From Acanthochlamys bracteata (lineage: Eukaryota; Streptophyta; Magnoliopsida; Pandanales; Velloziaceae), in contig CM034128.1 in the NCBI GenBank assembly GCA_019914995.1, positions 994,501 to 1,058,500 of the forward strand: DNA of 64,000 nt. Direction: 5' to 3'. Shown here piece after piece: positions 45,046 to 59,040 of this stretch. The notes below the pieces were generated by a model. It did not search any database and was not told where the DNA came from. It worked only from the letters and a program-made list of their open reading frames with translations. Made by a program: the position numbers and the translations under genes. Positions within the stretch are counted from its first letter, which is position 1. Each line of letters opens with the position of its first letter.

Positions 45046-48000
45046 TCATTTGATGCTGCAGACATAACCGGTGATTGAGGCTGTTGTGGGAGCTGCAGCC
45101 AGAGTAGGAGAAGGATCCAGAGCTGGAGAGGAAGCCGGTAGTGTATTCACAATTGGTATGTTAATGAGATGCTCCTTAATTAACTCCTTCAACCTGGAAA
45201 TATAGAATCAGCTTAATTAACAAAGCTCAGGACCACCTAGAAAGACACCATGTTCAATGTAAGGAAAAGCATACTCAAATGTCAGCATCGGGTCTCCGGA
45301 TCCAACCGTCAACCGTAGCTGGGTTCTATCTGATGGATCAGTTTCAACTCTTATCTACAACACCAAAAGCGCCTTCAGAAACAAAATCTGGAATGATATC
45401 ATAGCAGCAAATATGTTGTATCTTTACAAATCTTCATTAAACTTTGTAACGATGCCTTTTCTTCACGCGAAACAAGCTTGAAACTATAGTTACATTTTCA
45501 TGGTGAAAACGAACCATCAAACCATAGTAAAAGAAAAGAGTATGACATAGAAACTGACTGGATGGGCCACAAGTGTTCCCCACTTTAGTGCAACTGTGCT
45601 TACTTTATGAACACAAGATCAACATATTACAATTTGATTATAATCAGTTCAGATTATCAAAACATCAAAAACATCACCCAACTCATCAATCTGCTTAGAA
45701 GATGTCAAAATGAGCTAGCTGGAAGAGATTAACTAGATACTCACTTGCGTGCTTGCTGCTCATTTAATATAGTGATTCAAGCATAGTCATAAGTTTCAGA
45801 AAGAGAAGATAAACAAAGGCTGCAGAATTTCTTTGCTCTGAAGTACAGAATTTAAAACACAAACAATATGCCCAAACAAAGTGTTTTACCAAGCAAATCA
45901 TAGCATGAGTACTCTCTGAGTAGAAGGTAGTGCTTGCGACGAGGTTGTTGGGATTCATATCCTGGCACAAGGCATCAAAGATTATAAAAAATGAAACAAA
46001 AAAAGCATGCTAATCAAAGGTCATCATACCAGTCCTGGTATCACAGCTAAGTGAAGACTGGTGAACAAGTTTCCCATTTCTGGAAGTGACAATGGTTTCA
46101 CACCTCTTACCTGCAAATATTTTGACAATATGTTCAGCCTGCTAAACAGATTCTAGAACGCCAATAACTCCCACAAAAATGAGACCAGTCATTATAAATG
46201 TATCCAATCAAATAAACATTCTTCTAACATCGTTCTCATATAGATAAAAGAAACAGATACACTTGTCAAACTACATAATAAAAAGAACTCTTTTATCCTG
46301 CGTTCATGAGAATAAATTGACTGGAACGAAATTAAATGGAAAAGATCATAAAACAGAGACACCCATATCCTAATCGTTCCAGGGTCTTTTCAGTTGGTAC
46401 TTAGCAATATAACTCCAACTGCCAAGATTTATTTCAGAAAATAACGTATCAACAGCCTTTCCTAGCATGTAAATCTACAATAACAATAAAAAGATTATGC
46501 AGCAACATTAGACAAATCTGCAAATTTATACAAATTATATTCTGCTAGCTAGCCTTACACATTAATCACTAAGGGCTCGTAAAAATTTGTTAAGAGAAAC
46601 TAGTTACTTACGACTTCTTGAAGCTTCAAAGGTGGTCCAGACAATGACTTCCATTGTGGAAAAAACTCCTCAGCACCAATTGATATAGGCTGAAGGAACT
46701 TGTTTAACACAGCAGGAAGACGAAGTTTGACATTAACCTGAATGGATATGATAATAACAAAAGTTCACTTAATAGAAGGAAGTCAGTAACAACAATTTAA
46801 GAGAAGTATTACCAATATGCTCTTATAACAATACCGGTGAAGTGGTGAACTTATATGAAAAATCAAGAACTGCAATATCTCTGCTTGCTCGAAGATTTAC
46901 AACTTCCAAGGGGCATTGCACCTAAACATTACATATTTAAAAATATTAAAAATGCCAGATTAAATCTCTCAAGACCGAACACTATATGGTCTCTCTAACC
47001 TGTGCTCTTGGAGGAATTGTTTCGGGTACTAACAAGAGCTCCAATTTCAGATGTGCTGGAGGTAATATTAAAGCTTGAACTGATGAAAGGGGTGAGGTAG
47101 TTTTGTTTCCCAGAAATAAGATAAGGCGTCCATGATGTGCTCGCCACTCTGCTTTAATGCCAATCTAGGCGGTTCAGAAGAACAGATTAGTCATAAGCAG
47201 CATATTAGGAACATTAACAGAATAACCATGCCTTCCCATAGCAAATCACAGAACAGAAATTTTAATTTAACAGGAATAAAAGAAGATTGCTCAAAAAGTA
47301 ATTTACAGTAATTTCAACATTTGCATATGAAAAAGTCATTTTGATCAGATAATCGAACCTGTATGTATGGATCCTCATATAGCACACCACTGTCTTTAAA
47401 ACATAGGGGATAAAATCTTTCTGCTATATTACCAATTGGCTGCATATACATACATAAAAGAAAATCAGTTGTGGATTCGCCAATGCACAATTGCATGCAG
47501 AAATCTAAGCAAGGAAAGCATACTAGTAATAAAGGAAGAAAGATACCAAAAAGTACCAGAGACAGAGGTATTCTAAACTACAATCCGGAAGGCAGATAAG
47601 ATTAGAAATTTGTAAGTTATAAACTTGAATTATAGAAGATATAGTTATAGAAAGTTCCTAGCCATAGATAAGAGATGTTCGGCGTAGTACCTGGACAGAA
47701 TTGGATTGGTCCTCTGAAGTAGCTAGTGCCAAGGCGTCTGCTGAGTTACCAGTAGCATCAAGCCCTGATGTCATATGTTGCTCGACATGTGCAGGAGCAC
47801 TAGGTGGGCCTTCAATAGCAAGGGGGCCCAAGAGGTCACCAAGATGATCAGCTGATGGCACAGCCTCTTGCTCTGATGTGCTCAAAGTTCCATTCACCTT
47901 GCTGATTCCCTGTTCTGCATAATTGGCATCCTGCTTATGTAGATAACTCCAGTTAAACTATTTGCTAAGTACAATTGATATTATCAAAAGGGTTTGGATC

Positions 48001-51000
48001 AATCATATCCAACCATATTTTGGCTTGGCACTTTGACAGGCACAATTGGGCCAACTGGCAGGGAGCCGTTAGCAGGACGTTGGTCAGTTACTACCAGAGC
48101 ATTTGACATCTGCTGTTGACTACGCAACTTGATTGCACTTTGTTCAGCTGTATCTACTTCAGCACCTTCAGCTTTCTTCAGCAAAGCAGACTAGAATTAC
48201 AGGGTAAGTACGTAAGTTTCATCATTTAATTTACTACTGAAGCAAATACAACACCCTTATCCGTCAAATTCTCTCCCAAGCACCAAATGTTTCACACCAT
48301 TGATAAACACTACAGTTCTATCAATTCCAAGCATACCTGACGTTCTGGAAATTTAGGCATTTCAGCCAATACATCTGCTAAGGCTGCACCTTTCCTACTT
48401 AAAGCAAAGTATTCAACTGCTCTTTGTTGTATTTCAACATCAATGTAACTCTCGTATCTGGTGAATGCATATATAATAAACAGTTACATTCAATAGAGAA
48501 ATTAAGGTAACGAAAGAAAGAAACAGTCAATCTCACTTTCTGAAAATTGTCCAAATTTGTTCTTGAAGTTCTGGATCAGCGGGCTGGGTGTGCATTAATA
48601 TCTTGGCATACGTTGAAAGAATGATTGCTATGGCATTTGTCCTGCATTATCCATGGTTACCACAGTAAATAGTATAAGAGGCACTAATAACTAACAGAAT
48701 TGCAGAGAGTTGAAAGAAGCTTTTATTTACGTTACTGTGGGAAGCTTCTCATTTATGATATTGAAAACGTCCCTAGGACTACAGCCAGGTCTTCTCACCA
48801 AAAGGTGGCTATACTCCCCAAGAAGATAAGCACTTACCTATTCCATAAATCAGTATATAGAAGTAAGAAAGTATGTCTAGTATTGGTGACTCGATGGATG
48901 CTAAAATCAGAGTACTTTAAATGGACTTTTGGGTTTCCTGAATTCAGGTATGCATGAAAATACAACCTAGAGCAGTATGGAAATGTTAAGAGACACTGCA
49001 AAGCTATAAGCAAACAATCTTCTTTAGAAAACACCACATAGCGCGAGTGATGAATCATAAAATTTTCTTTCTATTAGACAAAAGTAATTCTGTCAAGAGA
49101 AATAAGGAAATATAAGAATAGCCACCTTGACCATTGTTTCATGCACTGCTTGCTTGTCCAGGTACTCTCTTGCCTTTGCTGCTGCGTATGGCTGATAGAA
49201 CAGAAGAGACGGTGAACAACGAAGACATAATAAAAAGAAGATAAAAACTAATAGACTTGTCACGAATGGAGACTACCTGCAAGTCTTCATTGTTTGTAAC
49301 AAATTGGACAACCCGATACCATATGTCATCACTTACAAAATCACCAGCTTTGTCAATCAGCTGGAGAATGACATCTATATACCTACAGAAAGTCACAGTA
49401 TCTAAACATTAAAGAGTTTAAATTTGTCATCTATTTAGTGAAAGCACAAGCATTTTTTCCTTTTAATGCTTTTACAGCAACAAAAGTAAATATTCAGATC
49501 ACTTTTTTCCCCGCGCCACCCCCCTCCCCCCAGTAAAATAGCTGCAGCAAGATGCCTACTGATAAAATACATTGACTTTGAGAAACTTTTATAGATTAGC
49601 AAAACTTTAACGATTGTGCCTTACTGAACTGATTTTAGAAGTTTAAAGGCATATGGTTCAAATAAAAATTCAGGTACTTGAATGAGGAAACCTGAGAGGT
49701 TTAGGGATCTTTGAAAAAACGACTTAAGCCTAACTAAGCTACAATCTGTACTTTAGAAAAAAAAATAGAAGAAAAATAGACAACTACTTATCTCTAAAAA
49801 AATTTTTAAAAAAAACAAACAACAATGCAGCCCCAACAAAGTGAACAAACTGGGATGCAGGCTTCCTAATCCTGTGTAGGGCTATCCAATCACCCAACCC
49901 AAAGAAAAACACACGAAACTATGGTAAGATACTCAATTTGCCTGGCTTATCCTAATTTCATAGCCTCTCAGATTATATTATAGAAATTATTCAATACAAT
50001 ATTCACATTGCAATTGAGTGGCTTTTCATCACAGATCATATAATTGAAGGCAATAAACAAAGTTCAAAGGCCACTGGAGCAATAAAAAATGCTTCTGGCC
50101 ATAATACTGACAATGAAGTTATGTAGCTAACAATCAAACCGAGAAAAATTACACTTACCAAGAAAGATCTGGAGCAAATTTCTCAGCAAGAATAGCAGCT
50201 TTTAATGCCAACTCTTCTCTCATAGCAAAATCAGCCCCACTAAGATACTGATAATGAAATAGAATGACAGTTATGAGCATGATACATATGTCAAAGAAAT
50301 GCACACATAACGAGAAATTACAGTAAATTATCATCCCTCTGTCATACCTGCAGCAGCTCTTCAACAATATCCTTTGCATTTGAAACATCACACATTCCAT
50401 ATAGCAAATCAAGAGCCCGTCTCCTAATACTGCATGAAACATATGCATTGAACACATTACAGGGTTATCTACTTCGTGGTAAGTATAACTAAATTCAGCA
50501 GATTCTGAGAGAAAAAAATGAAGCTTATAATTCATAGTAAGAATAACTAAATTCAGCAGATTCTGAGAGAAAACATGAAGCTTATTAAAATGAAAAGAAA
50601 GACTTTTAATGAAAGATCTGTGTGTAAGTGATTACCAAACACCCTAAAATAAGAATTTTGAAATAAAACCCTAATTGCAAATTTGCCTTTGTCGATATGA
50701 ATCGGCTTGAAAAAAGTGATCCAACATTAGCAAGCAGATTTTCCAGCAAAGATTTAATCTTGCTTTGTTCAGCAAAACGACAGCATTACCCCTTGAACCT
50801 TCATCCTTTACAAACAGACCTTTGTGCAAACTTCAATGCAAATGGGCGAACACATAATGTTATTGAGAGTAATCACAATGCCATGCATGAAAGTAATACT
50901 AGATGAATTCAATGTGAGCCTAAAGAGCCTGGAAACTGGAGGACAAATGAGCATTCATAAAGGAAACGATAAAACACCCAGAAGCCGGTGAGTAAAAGAA

Positions 51001-51606
51001 AAAAAGGTGTCACATAACAGCTCATTCTAATTTCTTATACAACTACTTACGCCCAATTACTCTCATCATCATAATGGTGCAAAATGCATATAGATAGGAT
51101 GCTCACCTAAGTTGGTGTTATAAGATTTTTGAGCTTACAATTCTAATTTCTTTTATTATTATTATTTTCTTAAGTTTACAATTCTAGGAAGGGGTCAAAC
51201 GTAATTCATTAGTTCAAAAAGTTAGTTGCTCAGCTTAAAATTAAGGGGAAAAGAATGTCTTAAAATAATAAGAAAGGCAATTAGTTTGTCAGTTAGCGGT
51301 ATACGCTGCAGGACTAGAGAAGGTTCAGCAATTTCTTGAGGAGAGATATGATTGCCTATAAACTTAGATTCGTTACTTTATGCATGAATGAGGAGCAAAA
51401 GAAAAGAAGAAGACTCAAACTATGCAAGTAGCACACTAACTTTTATATGAAATGAGAAAGACAACCAACCTGATGTCTGGATCTTTTAGAGAAGTAATAA
51501 TCTGAGCTTGATGCCTTTTGATAATATCTTGTACATCTGCCACTAATAACATCCTAGTCATATTCTCCTGTGCATAAAATAGAAGGCATTACTCCTTGAA
51601 ATGACC

Positions 51607-51654
<48 letters not shown>

Positions 51655-54600
51655 TAAATTTGACAAAATTCTCAAGACATACTGACCAGACCGAGATAAC
51701 GAATATTTGGTTCTCGAACAGAAATGAATTTCCCAAGCAAAGCTACACACTGTGACATCATTTCTTTTTCAGCATCAAGGTGCATAACCTGCCATGGTAA
51801 GGAGGAACCGTGTTTCAGCATCAAGGTGAAGGTGCATAAACTTCTAATTATGTATGTTCATGCGAAATCATGCTATTAAATCACTTGCCAATGTGAGTAG
51901 AACTGGTAGAGAGATATTATAAGTAAGAATGACAACATAATCAGTCAGCTTTTCCATGCCCCAGATTACCATTTGCCCTAGAAAAAAATAAAGGCAAATT
52001 ACCCAACATCTTGTGACTAATTTATCACTTTGATTACCTACTATTTCCACCCTTGCCCTCCAACGTTCACTTTCTAATCACCTTTACCTCCTATATTCAA
52101 ATTGTATGCTTTTATTGTAGATTACCGATCCCACCTAGTGTGATGAGGCTTCGTTGCAGCTGACGTCCTTGCTGTTCTACACAGTTTGTGGGGGAAAATC
52201 ACAACACCAGGAACTCCATTAAGTGATAACACTTGAGGGCTCAACTAACAAAACCAGAGAGGCACCAAATCCAACCCATAACTTACGCCAATGGGTAGAG
52301 ACACTCTCCAGTTTATAATCCCTCTCTCCTTCTTGTCTCATTAAATGCTGGATAAACCACTCTTCCTTAACCTCCACAATCATGCCTTACAGAGTGAGTC
52401 CAACAAATCATTTCCCCTTAACTGGAGTAACGCAAATTAACCACATAAAATTTTAGCCTGATCTTGGCTCACAAAATATGCCTCATAGAAATATGAGAGC
52501 ATTCATTCATGACAAAAGAAGTTGCAAAAAATTTCTGTTGGTCAAATGGCTAAAAAATAAAAGACAAATGCCTGTCATTACTGTTGAATTATCACACTTT
52601 GAGTTTTGAGATGCTAATTAAACTTGTCGACATCAATAACAGAATGAATTCATAAAATTCAGCAATATTCAAAGACCATCTCTTATAACTCTCACCAGAC
52701 TGAGGGCCTCAAAGAGAACAGCATGAGATGCATTGTTTTTGTTCACATTTTTCACAACGTCGGTGCCCATCAAAATTCGTTGTAGAACCTAAAAAGAAAA
52801 GACTAGTGAGTCCTACTAATCTGACTCTTAGAAACTGAAAACATATCATAGAGTATATATACCTCAAACAAAGATCTTCTATTATTTGGATCTTCAATAG
52901 TTGGAAAGTATTGGAGAGCTCTCATTATCTTAACCTGCAAACCAACAGTTAATGCGAGTTATTACCTCTAGCACTACATATGTAAGGCTTTGACAATTTA
53001 ACTTGACCAATCAGTAAGCTTAACTTTATATAGTCCATGGAAGAAAAAGTCACATACTAAACAGTAAGCCAATGGAGAAAAAGGGTACACATTTAACTAT
53101 TCAGTTTCGGTATTCCAGCTTAATATTAAGCCTTTGCTACTTTAACTACCGAGTTTGAAGGAATGCGATTAAATTAAGCAAACACGTATGAAGATGATAA
53201 ATTAAAAACATGCCTACATACATGTTGAGATTCAGGGAAGGGGAAGAAATCAAATTGGCAAAATATATCAGAAAATCACTTTAAATATAATAAGAGAAAA
53301 TACTTGAAAATATGGAAATAAAACGGTGTTCTTCATTACTGTTAAGAAAGAGGAAATGCTGGAAAAGTTCTTCTAGAAATGAATCCTCCAAAATTGTCTT
53401 GGGAGGAACAATGAAGTACATTTAGGCAGTTTCCAGATAGGTAATCATAAGAAACCAGTTCTCAGAACAATGGGAAGGTGTTTTCTTGGAAACTTGCACT
53501 TGCAGAAAAGTGTTTAAAAATTCAAAAGTGATCAAAATTTTTGTAAAAAGAAGAACTATTTCCACATAAAATCTATAGAGGTTTCAGTTTCGGAGAATAG
53601 TCAATTGGGTGCAAGTACCCTTCATAAATACATTGCATTTTTTCACCTGGCATTCTACAATGGCCCATGCAGAAGTTATTGTAAGGCACAAAAAGATTAC
53701 AACATAATAATTTTCCTTAGGTAACCCAAAACTGCAGACTCTTCTCCAGCATTAGGATCACACAAAGACTGAACTGCAGAAGTAATAATGCTAATAACAT
53801 GTAGTCTTCTAGTTTCTCTATAACTAACTCTCTTTGCCACTCCAACCAACAGGTTGATAGTAAAGTTTACATTACAATAAGCCTTGATATGGCCTCAGCC
53901 CTTGTAGATAACAATCAAAAGTGCATCACTGCCTTAGGAAGAGCATTTTAAAGAGAAGGATTCCACCCAACCAAAAGCAGAAAGAAAACACACCAAAGCA
54001 TTGCAACAGTAGGAATTTTGCAGAAGACATCAATTTTTTGAGAACTAGATGCATAAAATTCAACTTCAAAATTTTGATTAACTACAACGGTGGAAGCAAA
54101 TAATGTACCTGTAGCCAAGGAGAGGGAATTCCATAATATGTGTACTCTGGAGGCACATCATGATTCCTAGCCAATCTTTCCAAGATTTTAACGCACTTGG
54201 GAAGGCAGTTCCAGTATGCATCAGTGTTATTAGAGACTAATGCAACAAAAAGGCTCATCACAGCAGTCAGAACACCCAAGTCTCTTTCATCTAATAGTTG
54301 TGCGATGCGATCAGACCTAATAAATAAAAGGAAAAAGAGCAACTAAACACAAACAAGAAACCATCTGGGCAGTAATTCAACTGTAGATTAGCAAACAATT
54401 ACCAGCCATCTACATTGACAACATCAGGGTTCTTCCTGTACAAGCGCAAAAGGCATAATGCAGCCTTCTTTCTGACAAGTGGTCTGGCACTACTTGAAAT
54501 CTAACAAAAACGATACATACAAAAGTGAACACAGATCATCAAAACTAAATTGATGAAAATGACCGCTTAAAAACAGGTCATCTTACAAGAAGCCTTTGGA

Positions 54601-54694
54601 CATCAGGAGCCAATGATTCAGCAAACTCTCTGCCACCAATGTTTCCTACCTTCAAGAGATAAACAAATACATGAAAAGTCTCCAATGCACACGC

Positions 54695-54732
<38 letters not shown>

Positions 54733-57709
54733 ATGCCATCAAGACAGACTCAAGCCTGTAAATGCTAATGTCATAGACGTACATAGCCGTGGTGCAGTGC
54801 AACTAAAACAAGTTTTTATGAGGCAAACCAAAACAATAGCAGGTGAATTACTAGGATGATCGATATGGCATTTTTACAGTTCTGACTACATTATAGGAGT
54901 GGAAAGAGTTCTGCCTAACCACAAATAGGAGCTACCAAACACAAATTTCTCCACATTTGTAGTCATTTTTTTCACAAATACATACAGGTAGACTTGGTTA
55001 TATGAAATCAGGAAGGGATTGCATTAGATGAATCAACCTAAACTTAAACATACCATAAGAGCATCTGCACCATACTTTAAGGTCAAGATAGCCTCATAAG
55101 AAAGTATACTGGTTGCACTGAGAAACAGACCATCGAACATATCCAATCAATAAACATCTAAATCCAGGTCTCAAAAGACATAACCATTTGAAAAGGTATC
55201 AGGGATGCAAGCAAAAAAGAATAGTTACACGTGCTATCGATGTTGGTGCTCTACTGAACATATCAAATGACAAGAAATTTAACAGGCCCAACGCACCATT
55301 GTTAGAGCCAAACATTGGAAGGTTTCGTTGCGCCCAATTATGTCATTGCGTACAGTATTTATGACCATCCTTAAGAAGTCATGGTTCTCATTGAGTAGGC
55401 TAGATGTAACAATGTATCCAACCTAGAAGTTGAGAAGCAGAAAAAGGATGAGAATGAGTGATGACTTAAAAGATCAACATTTAATGAATAAGAAAAGCCA
55501 CAAACACCAGTAGCATCAAAAAACCAAATTTGCAGATTCCAGCATAAAGGAATATATATCAGAAACCTGAAACAGCTAGACAAAGTAAGCTACATGGATG
55601 TTATATGCAGTATGTCCTATCAAGTACTCATGATTAAGGATTTTAGTACTACAAACTGAAACTGTGGAGAATTTTGTGATTAGTATAATAACATTTTCAA
55701 TCAAACAGTAACCATTCTTTTGAAGAATGAATTTGTTATATATTTTTGAAGTTATAGCTTTCTTCAGAAAATAAAACCAATCCATTATTAAACAAGATAA
55801 GCAATAAATTGAACTAATTTAGTAAATAGTCAACAACTCATGAAACCATTATAATATAAACATACTCATGCCTTATTCTTTGCTATAATACAAGGGGCTA
55901 AAATTGGCTGAAGGTTAAGAATCATTCCTAAATAATTTCAATTTCAAAGCATAGTCAACCTGCTTCTCTGGATACTTTGGAGCAGATATCAGAGATACAG
56001 CTTCTTTATGACCAAAGTCAACATCATAGCCCAACATGTAGATGTAAAGCATCTTCCAAACATACTTCTTCTTCTCATACGGCGACAAGCCCTGTCCAGA
56101 AGGGTATGACACATCAATGCACACTGAACACAGCAATCAATCATTTAAGAGAGGTTTCGATGCCATTGTATGCTTCATCATTTAGCACATCAATAGCAAC
56201 AAAATTAAATATGAGATGTGATTCAGAATGTAATGCTACAGCCAAATGCAAGAAAACTAAGATGACTTCTGGCAGTTACCAATACTAAGGGCGTGTTTCA
56301 AATGTCCGTAACTGAGTTTCGTAAAAGTGAAAGTAAGAAGTAGAGTTTCTTGAAAAATGAGTTGAAAGTAGAGTTCAGTATTTGTGTTTCAATAGTTTTT
56401 AGAAGTGAGTTGAAAATTGAAAAATAGAATTGTATTGGGAGACGTGCAAATAAAAAAATTAGAATTGGAGTTCCACGTGTGGAAGTAGAGTTCTAAGTTT
56501 CTTCTGCAAATGAAACATATAAACTATTCGAATTTTAAAATGCGGCAGGAAAAATAGAATTGTATTGGGAGACGTGCAAATAAAAAAATTAGAATTGGAG
56601 TTCCACGTGTGGAAGTAGAGTTCTAAGTTCCTTCTGCAAATGAAACATATAAACTATTCGAATTTTAAAATGTGGCAGGAGAAAGTGGTGTTACATGCGT
56701 CTGAAGCACGCCCTAATTGTTCTAAACAAATGTGACAAGTCAAAGATATCACACTTCAGAAATTGTTTAGGTAAAGAAAAAAATAAATAAAGTGGTCCCT
56801 TCATGTTGGAAAAATTGCTACTTAGTAGCTGCGATGAAAATACAAAAGTAGATTAAGTTTACATAAACTCAAGGTCATCAGATTGGGATGTCTCCAAAAA
56901 AATTAGTCGACTTCCTTAGACGAGGACAAGAATTTGCATGAACTTATAGTGCCTTCTTACTGAGAAGTTAGTTATTTGATTATCTATATAAAGAATTAGA
57001 AAACAAAATTAATAAATCACTGACAACTTAGGTTTCTAACATGAGTATACTTTTTCTCTAAATTTACTCATAGTATTATGCCATAACTAGAGACAGACAT
57101 GCAGAGTACTAGAACAAATATAAAAGGTTACTATAAACTGAGTATAAGCAACTGCACAGCTTCTAAATCAATTGCTCGGGCTGAAATATTGGCCTACTTG
57201 CAAATCCATTTCGAAGAGAACAGCTCCTTAGATGCATCCAAGATGGAGAAGCACAACTATTTTAACCATCATATTGTCAGATTACTATTCTTTTCTACCA
57301 CTGTCTTAGCATTAGTTGAAATATTTCCAGACGAGAGAATCTAAAAGCCTTGAATTCTAATATCAACAAAAGACTAATATTGAAAGCTAAATCTCTTCAC
57401 TACAACCCCACAGCCTCAAAACAATACATTTGAAACTGTAATAACAAGATAGCTAACCCATTATGAATTCCATTAACCTGCATCCAAATTTCAACCTACA
57501 ATACTTGGAAGCACAAAAATCAGGATTCAGAGACAATTACACAAAATATTTCAAAGAGGAGAATAATAATGACAGACCTTCTCATTCTTGAAGCGTGTGC
57601 GGATGTTACCGAGCTCCTTATCGACGCGTAGCCGTTCCTGCTCCTTGTTCTGACAATTCCTAACATCGCTAATGAAAACAGAGAGCCCCCGCATACCAGG
57701 CAACGACAT
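45046..57709 (-). CDS. AP-2 complex subunit alpha (alpha-adaptin), 27 exons
   Basis: Exons (5' to 3'): 57578-57709, 55960-56091, 55297-55422, 54587-54649, 54403-54500, 54109-54316, 52863-52934, 52696-52788, 51687-51788, 51470-51567, 50348-50429, 50159-50247, 49277-49382, 49126-49191, 48731-48837, 48537-48641, 48337-48457, 48014-48190, 47691-47930, 47359-47439, 47000-47164, 46835-46921, 46612-46737, 46030-46110, 45890-45961, 45275-45354, 45046-45193. All join in frame, 1018 residues. It is the large AP-2 subunit for clathrin-mediated endocytosis at the plasma membrane. A helical-repeat trunk (1-600) opens [20 protein letters not shown] and holds [20 protein letters not shown]. The hinge (601-739) carries DLLGPL, and the ear is 740-1018. 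The last exon enters in frame ([14 protein letters not shown]) but ends YVCSIK. The usual ALLAGLL end lies in the +1 frame to 45015. Confidence 0.93.
51609..51654. repeat. (AT)n-(AG)n compound microsatellite
   Basis: About 11 AT units run directly into about 13 AG units, inside the alpha-adaptin intron between 51567 and 51687. Confidence 0.85.
54699..54730. repeat. (AG)16 microsatellite
   Basis: Thirty-two bases of pure AG in the alpha-adaptin intron between exons 3 and 4. Confidence 0.85.
56289..56713. mobile_element. MITE (PIF/Harbinger-like) with internal 130-bp duplication
   Basis: The ends GGGCGTGTTTCA and TGAAGCACGCCC are inverted repeats with one mismatch, flanked by TAA on both sides (56286-56288, 56714-56716), the target duplication of PIF/Harbinger elements. 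Inside, a 130-bp unit occurs twice in tandem (56421-56550 and 56551-56680) with only about two differences. It sits in intron 1 of the alpha-adaptin gene and has no coding capacity. Confidence 0.75.
56421..56680 (+). repeat. 130-bp tandem duplication inside the MITE
   Basis: Each copy begins aaaatagaattgtattggga and ends (c/t)ggcagga. The copies differ at 'gtttctt/gttcctt' and 'tgcggc/tgtggc'. Such similarity implies a recent duplication. Confidence 0.85.
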
Positions 57710-59037
57710 CTCTCAAAATTTCTCTCCTTCTATTGTGGATCCCGTCACCTTCCGTTATATTGCAAAACCTCACCGTCTCAGATCCGGTAACTGTCGGTGA
57801 GATCTAGCCGGAACCCCCACAGAGATTTGGGATCCCGTCACCTCCCGCTCAGTAGTTACCAAAGCCTTCAACAAACCCTTGTACACATCGAGACATCAAC
57901 TCTTTCAGCTCAAGAACTAAAGAGAAGAATCGGAGAAAAGTCGAAAGAAAGAAAGAAAATGAGAGAGAAGAAAGTTCGTCACCGGTCGGACAGTCAGGTT
58001 TTTTTTTTCCTCCTTCGGTGCTTATTTTTTTAAAATTTTGTTTTAGGTCCCTGTTTTTTGTTTCTTTATATTTTCAATTCAACTCCGAGACAGCCCGCTG
58101 CTACTGATAATCTAACACCGTAATTCGCAAACGTGCAAACAAAGATATATATTTTCAGGACAAAAAACAAACCCCAGGCTTTTAAGAATTCTAAACTTTA
58201 AACTTTACGAATAGTTAAAAGCGAGGACAATGTTTGACAAGTAGCGCCATCTTGTAAAACTTCATACGTTCGATGGTGGTTCTGTTTCGCCACTGTGGGA
58301 CCCACTCGATTGAACGATAATAAAGGTGTGTTCTTTTTACAGAAACGGAGGCGTCGGAGAGAACCGTTGCGGAGAGTAGCTCCTCCTTGAAGTCCGCCAA
58401 CCTCATCCTGCAGGCCGCCGTAAGATCAACCCAAGGGTTCGCGAGCTATTCGCAGCAAGGTTGTGACGACGCTGCATGCCATGTCTCACATAGACCACTC
58501 CCCATTCGTCCGCCGACGGCTCTAGATCAAGTAGCAGAGGCTTCAGATCAAACATCAATATCTCGCCGCGAAGGAGACACAAACTGCTGCGATCGGCCAT
58601 TGGAGAGTAGAAGAAACCAGACGAAGAAGAAGAAGGAATGCAGCCTTCTGTAGGTGCAAATGGTGCAACCGGAGGAAAAATTCGAAGGTCCGAAGCAGGG
58701 GGGATGTCGATCATAATCGTCATTTGGAAGTGGGAGAAGATGGTGGCCGAAGCTTTCTTGATTTCGCGACGGCGCCATTGGAGAACCGGAATGTTGTTAG
58801 TCCACGACGGACGAAAGATTGCAAGGTCCGAAGCCCGTTGGAATACATTCTCATCTTCAGAAGTGCGACATGATGGTGGCCGCAGGATTTCTTTCCCACC
58901 GGCGCCGGAGGAGAACTGGAATCTTGGTTCTCTGTGGTTGATCGATCCATGAAGGGAAAACAAAACAAAAGATAAAATCAAGCAAGCGGACAGAGTTCAG
59001 AAAATCTTTTGGAACGAAATCGGAGAAGAGAACTGAT
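57710..59037. other. alpha-adaptin upstream region and tandem imperfect repeats
   Basis: From 57710 to about 58070 is the likely adaptin leader and promoter. From about 58270 to 58960 the sequence is GC-richer with open frames on both strands, none with a known domain. It contains a diverged tandem duplication. Blocks near 58672-58791 and 58813-58921 share aaggtccgaagc, gatggtggccg and gga(g)aac(c/t)ggaat. No function can be assigned. Confidence 0.4.
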
Positions 59038-59040
59038 TAA

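Noticed and set aside
48731..48837. Alternative donor GTAACG at 48735 for alpha-adaptin exon 15
   Set aside because: It would break the reading frame. The donor GTAAAT at 48730 restores [14 protein letters not shown] as in other alpha-adaptins.
58403..58981. 192-codon minus-strand open frame
   Set aside because: Low-complexity and repeat-derived composition, with equal openness on the other strand. No domain or expression signal was seen.
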